Source: Cladopsammia gracilis (taxonomy: Eukaryota > Cnidaria > Anthozoa > Scleractinia > Dendrophylliidae). From it: 64,000 nucleotides of DNA. Below are positions 61,601 through 64,000 of this stretch, in pieces. The DNA lies in the NCBI GenBank assembly GCA_022457155.1, contig JAJGOT010000313.1:326501-390500 (forward strand), given 5' to 3'. Under the pieces are notes generated by a model. The model was not told the origin of the DNA and searched no databases. It worked only from the letters and a program-made list of their open reading frames with translations. Position 1 is the first letter of the stretch. Every line of letters starts with the position of its first letter. Position numbers and translations under genes: made by a program.

Positions 61601-64000
61601 TCTATTCTGGTGGAATTTTGAGTTTTTTGGTCGTTATTAATATTTTGTCGTATTAGTTCTTATTTCTTTTCATTCATCGCTTTTGGCGATCGGCGATTTT
61701 TCTTATTTTATGATAATAAAGCAAACTTCTGGCTATAATCATTAAAACACGATATTTTAGCACGGTTTCTATAGTATGAAGCAACTAGGAATATTACTAC
61801 TCTCCTTGAATGGGATGCTAGACCATCGCAGGGTTACTCCCAGTATTTCGATAGGTGTCTGGAGCATGAAGCAACTAGGAGTATTGCTACTCCCCCCTGG
61901 ATGGGATGCTAGTCCATCACAGGGTGACCTGGTTTATATACTATGAAGTGACTAGGAGTATTACTACTCCCCCCTGGATGGGATGCTAGTCCATCACAGG
62001 GTGACCTGGTTTATATACTATGAAGTGACTAGGAGTATTGCTACTCCCCCTTGGATGGGATGCTTGTCCATCACAGGGTGACCTGGTTTATATACTATGA
62101 AGTGACTAGGAGTATTGCTACTCCCCCTGGGTGGGATGCTAGTCCATCGCAGGGTGACCTGGTTTATATACTATGAAGCAAGTAGGAGTATTGCTACTCC
62201 CCCCCTGGATGGGGCGCTAGACCATCGCAGGGTTATTCCGAGTAATTTGTCGCCGGTACCCATTTATATACACCTGGGTGGAGAGGGAGTTGCTTGTCTT
62301 AGGAAACAACACAACGAGAGAGACCAGTTCTCGAACACCCAACCTTCGGATCTGACTGTCGAACGCGTTAACCACTACACCACCGCGCATCCACCCAGCT
62401 ACTCAGGCTAAACCATTTTATTTACCGCAATAGTCTACACTCAGTAATGAGTATCTTAAATTCATAAATTAACCAATGACCATTGTTATTCGCAATAGTT
62501 GAGTATTTTAGACTGCGTTAAATAAATAGTAATACTAGCAGTAATCACAGATTATGGAGACGAGTTCGAAGGAATTTCCGGCGGAAATGAGCCCCAGAAA
62601 AAAAACCAATAGGGGCGGCCATTTGGAAGACCGTCTACCAAAAAATCTCAAATTTTACTGCACATAAACCACAGGACGACCAACACGAAATTAGCATTGC
62701 GTTCTTCGAACGCGATTAATAAACAAAGATCAAATAAGTACATAATATAGTAATAATAAAATTGACTAAATATGATTCTCCAAAATTTGAATATAGCCTC
62801 TTTGAATTGGGCAAAGGAGCTGCACATCCTGATTGCATTGTGGAGTGGAAAATGGTTCCACACTGTGATCGTTAATTCTGGGATAGTAAGACCACACTTT
62901 AGGCCCTGTCATACTTTTTTGTGTGGCATATTCAAAGTATGACTCTTATGTATTTGACAGGACATGTTCAGCCCAAGTGTCAAAGCGTGTTTAATTTCAG
63001 CAACGTTTTGCTTGATAAACATTTCGTATTATAGTCACGTTGTGGTAAAGCAAAGAAGGTTGAAAGCAAGTTTGTTTACAGTATTATGAGTATCAACTAG
63101 TTCAATGCAAAAAATAAATCGGTATAGAATTTCTCTCCCCCCCCCCCCCCCCCCCCTCACCTTAAATATTTGTCGTTCAACGAAGAAGGACAAAGCGTCA
63201 TCACTTTTGCATCCTTGCAATCCTGCACTTTATCTCGAAACTATTGCTTTTGTTTTGCCCTATGGAATCTTTCCATCCAATTTAGTTGTATATTTATTTA
63301 ACCTGGAAATGAGCTACCCGAAATTTTGTTATTTCGGATTTCGGCGGTACAGTGTGTTCCTTTAACCCTCGGACGTACTCGCAAACGTATACCCCAACCG
63401 TGGTACAAGAGGGGGGGGGGGGGTTGTTGCAACCCCCCCCCCCTTGGGTTTTTGCGATGTTGCAATATTTCGGAAATATTTTACATCTAATCGATAGCCC
63501 GCGGTGTAAGGTAAGGTAAGATAAAGTAAATATTATGGGTTGTAACGCTGCTGGGGGTCCGTGACGTCATCCAAAATGGTTGCCAAGACGGCCGCCATCT
63601 TGGATTTCACTAAAAATTCAAATTTATCGGAAAAATGCGGAAATTGCAAATATTGTTTGCTTGAGTTGTAAAATAACATACAATTAAACTTTTTGATGCT
63701 TTTGGTAGCATTTCATATGTTTTTCTTGCTGAAAAAAGGTGAAAAACATGCATTTTTCTTAAAAAATGGCTTGACCACATGTTACTTATGACGTCATATC
63801 TCGTTACCATAGCAACCGGTTGTCGCCAAACTTTACCAAAATGTGTCTCAAGGATAAATGAACAGCTACTGATAAAGGCATGTGCTAATCTTAAATGGTC
63901 TTGAAAATATTGGAGAAAAACCTTAAGGGGGGGCAACCCCCCCCCCCCCCTCTGTAAGTCCGAGGGTTAAGAGGTTTTCCACAGAGTGTCTTTCTTACTC

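Overview
The window looks like a chromosomal segment of a marine invertebrate, most likely an anthozoan cnidarian such as a stony coral. Intron-containing metazoan genes (BARD1-like, TTC19-like and a SPARC-family EF-hand exon) sit among dense MITEs, a tRNA-derived SINE and a LINE remnant. About half of the window is two Polinton/Maverick (adintovirus-like) DNA viruses, one inserted inside the other. The taxonomic call is inference from gene resemblance and repeat style.

Outer element (left end off the window; right end at 33496). It carries the C-terminus of a protein-primed family B DNA polymerase, a DDE integrase, a run of small membrane and helical proteins, an A32-like packaging ATPase, a major capsid protein (MCP) gene cut in two, a coiled-coil membrane protein, a large 600-residue protein, a penton-like protein, a two-hairpin membrane protein, a zinc-ribbon (VLTF3-like) protein and a YqaJ/lambda-exonuclease-like nuclease. 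Most start codons lie a few bases downstream of a TATATACA-type motif. Its right end is a 217-bp near-perfect palindrome beginning AGTAG.

Inner element (5150-25106, 19,957 bp). It is a second, different Polinton/adintovirus, complete from end to end, inserted in the outer MCP gene with a 6-bp target duplication (CTGGAT). It encodes a VLTF3-like factor, a chromodomain integrase, a PLA2-domain protein, an adenain-like protease, a core/minor capsid protein, MCP, penton, a PPxY-containing protein, packaging ATPase, a collagen-like fibre protein, two HTH proteins and a 1267-residue PolB. Its genes mostly start at TTTAAAATG-like sites. Its ends are identical 277-bp palindromes in direct orientation. 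A frameshift in the PLA2 gene, a premature stop at codon 4 of another gene and a missing protease ATG suggest it is decaying or uses unusual translation. It also holds a 2-kb palindromic tandem array.

Host DNA (33497-64000). The outer element ends inside a dispersed host repeat. BARD1 runs on the minus strand (35418-45824; RING 3' part, linker, ankyrin repeats, two BRCTs), with all exon phases consistent. TTC19 runs on the plus strand (50528-58887). One exon of a SPARC/testican-type protein lies near the right end on the minus strand. The introns and spacers are filled with MITEs (several nested), a 36-bp minisatellite, and two SINE copies, one flanked by a perfect 14-bp target duplication and the other with a tandemly amplified tail.
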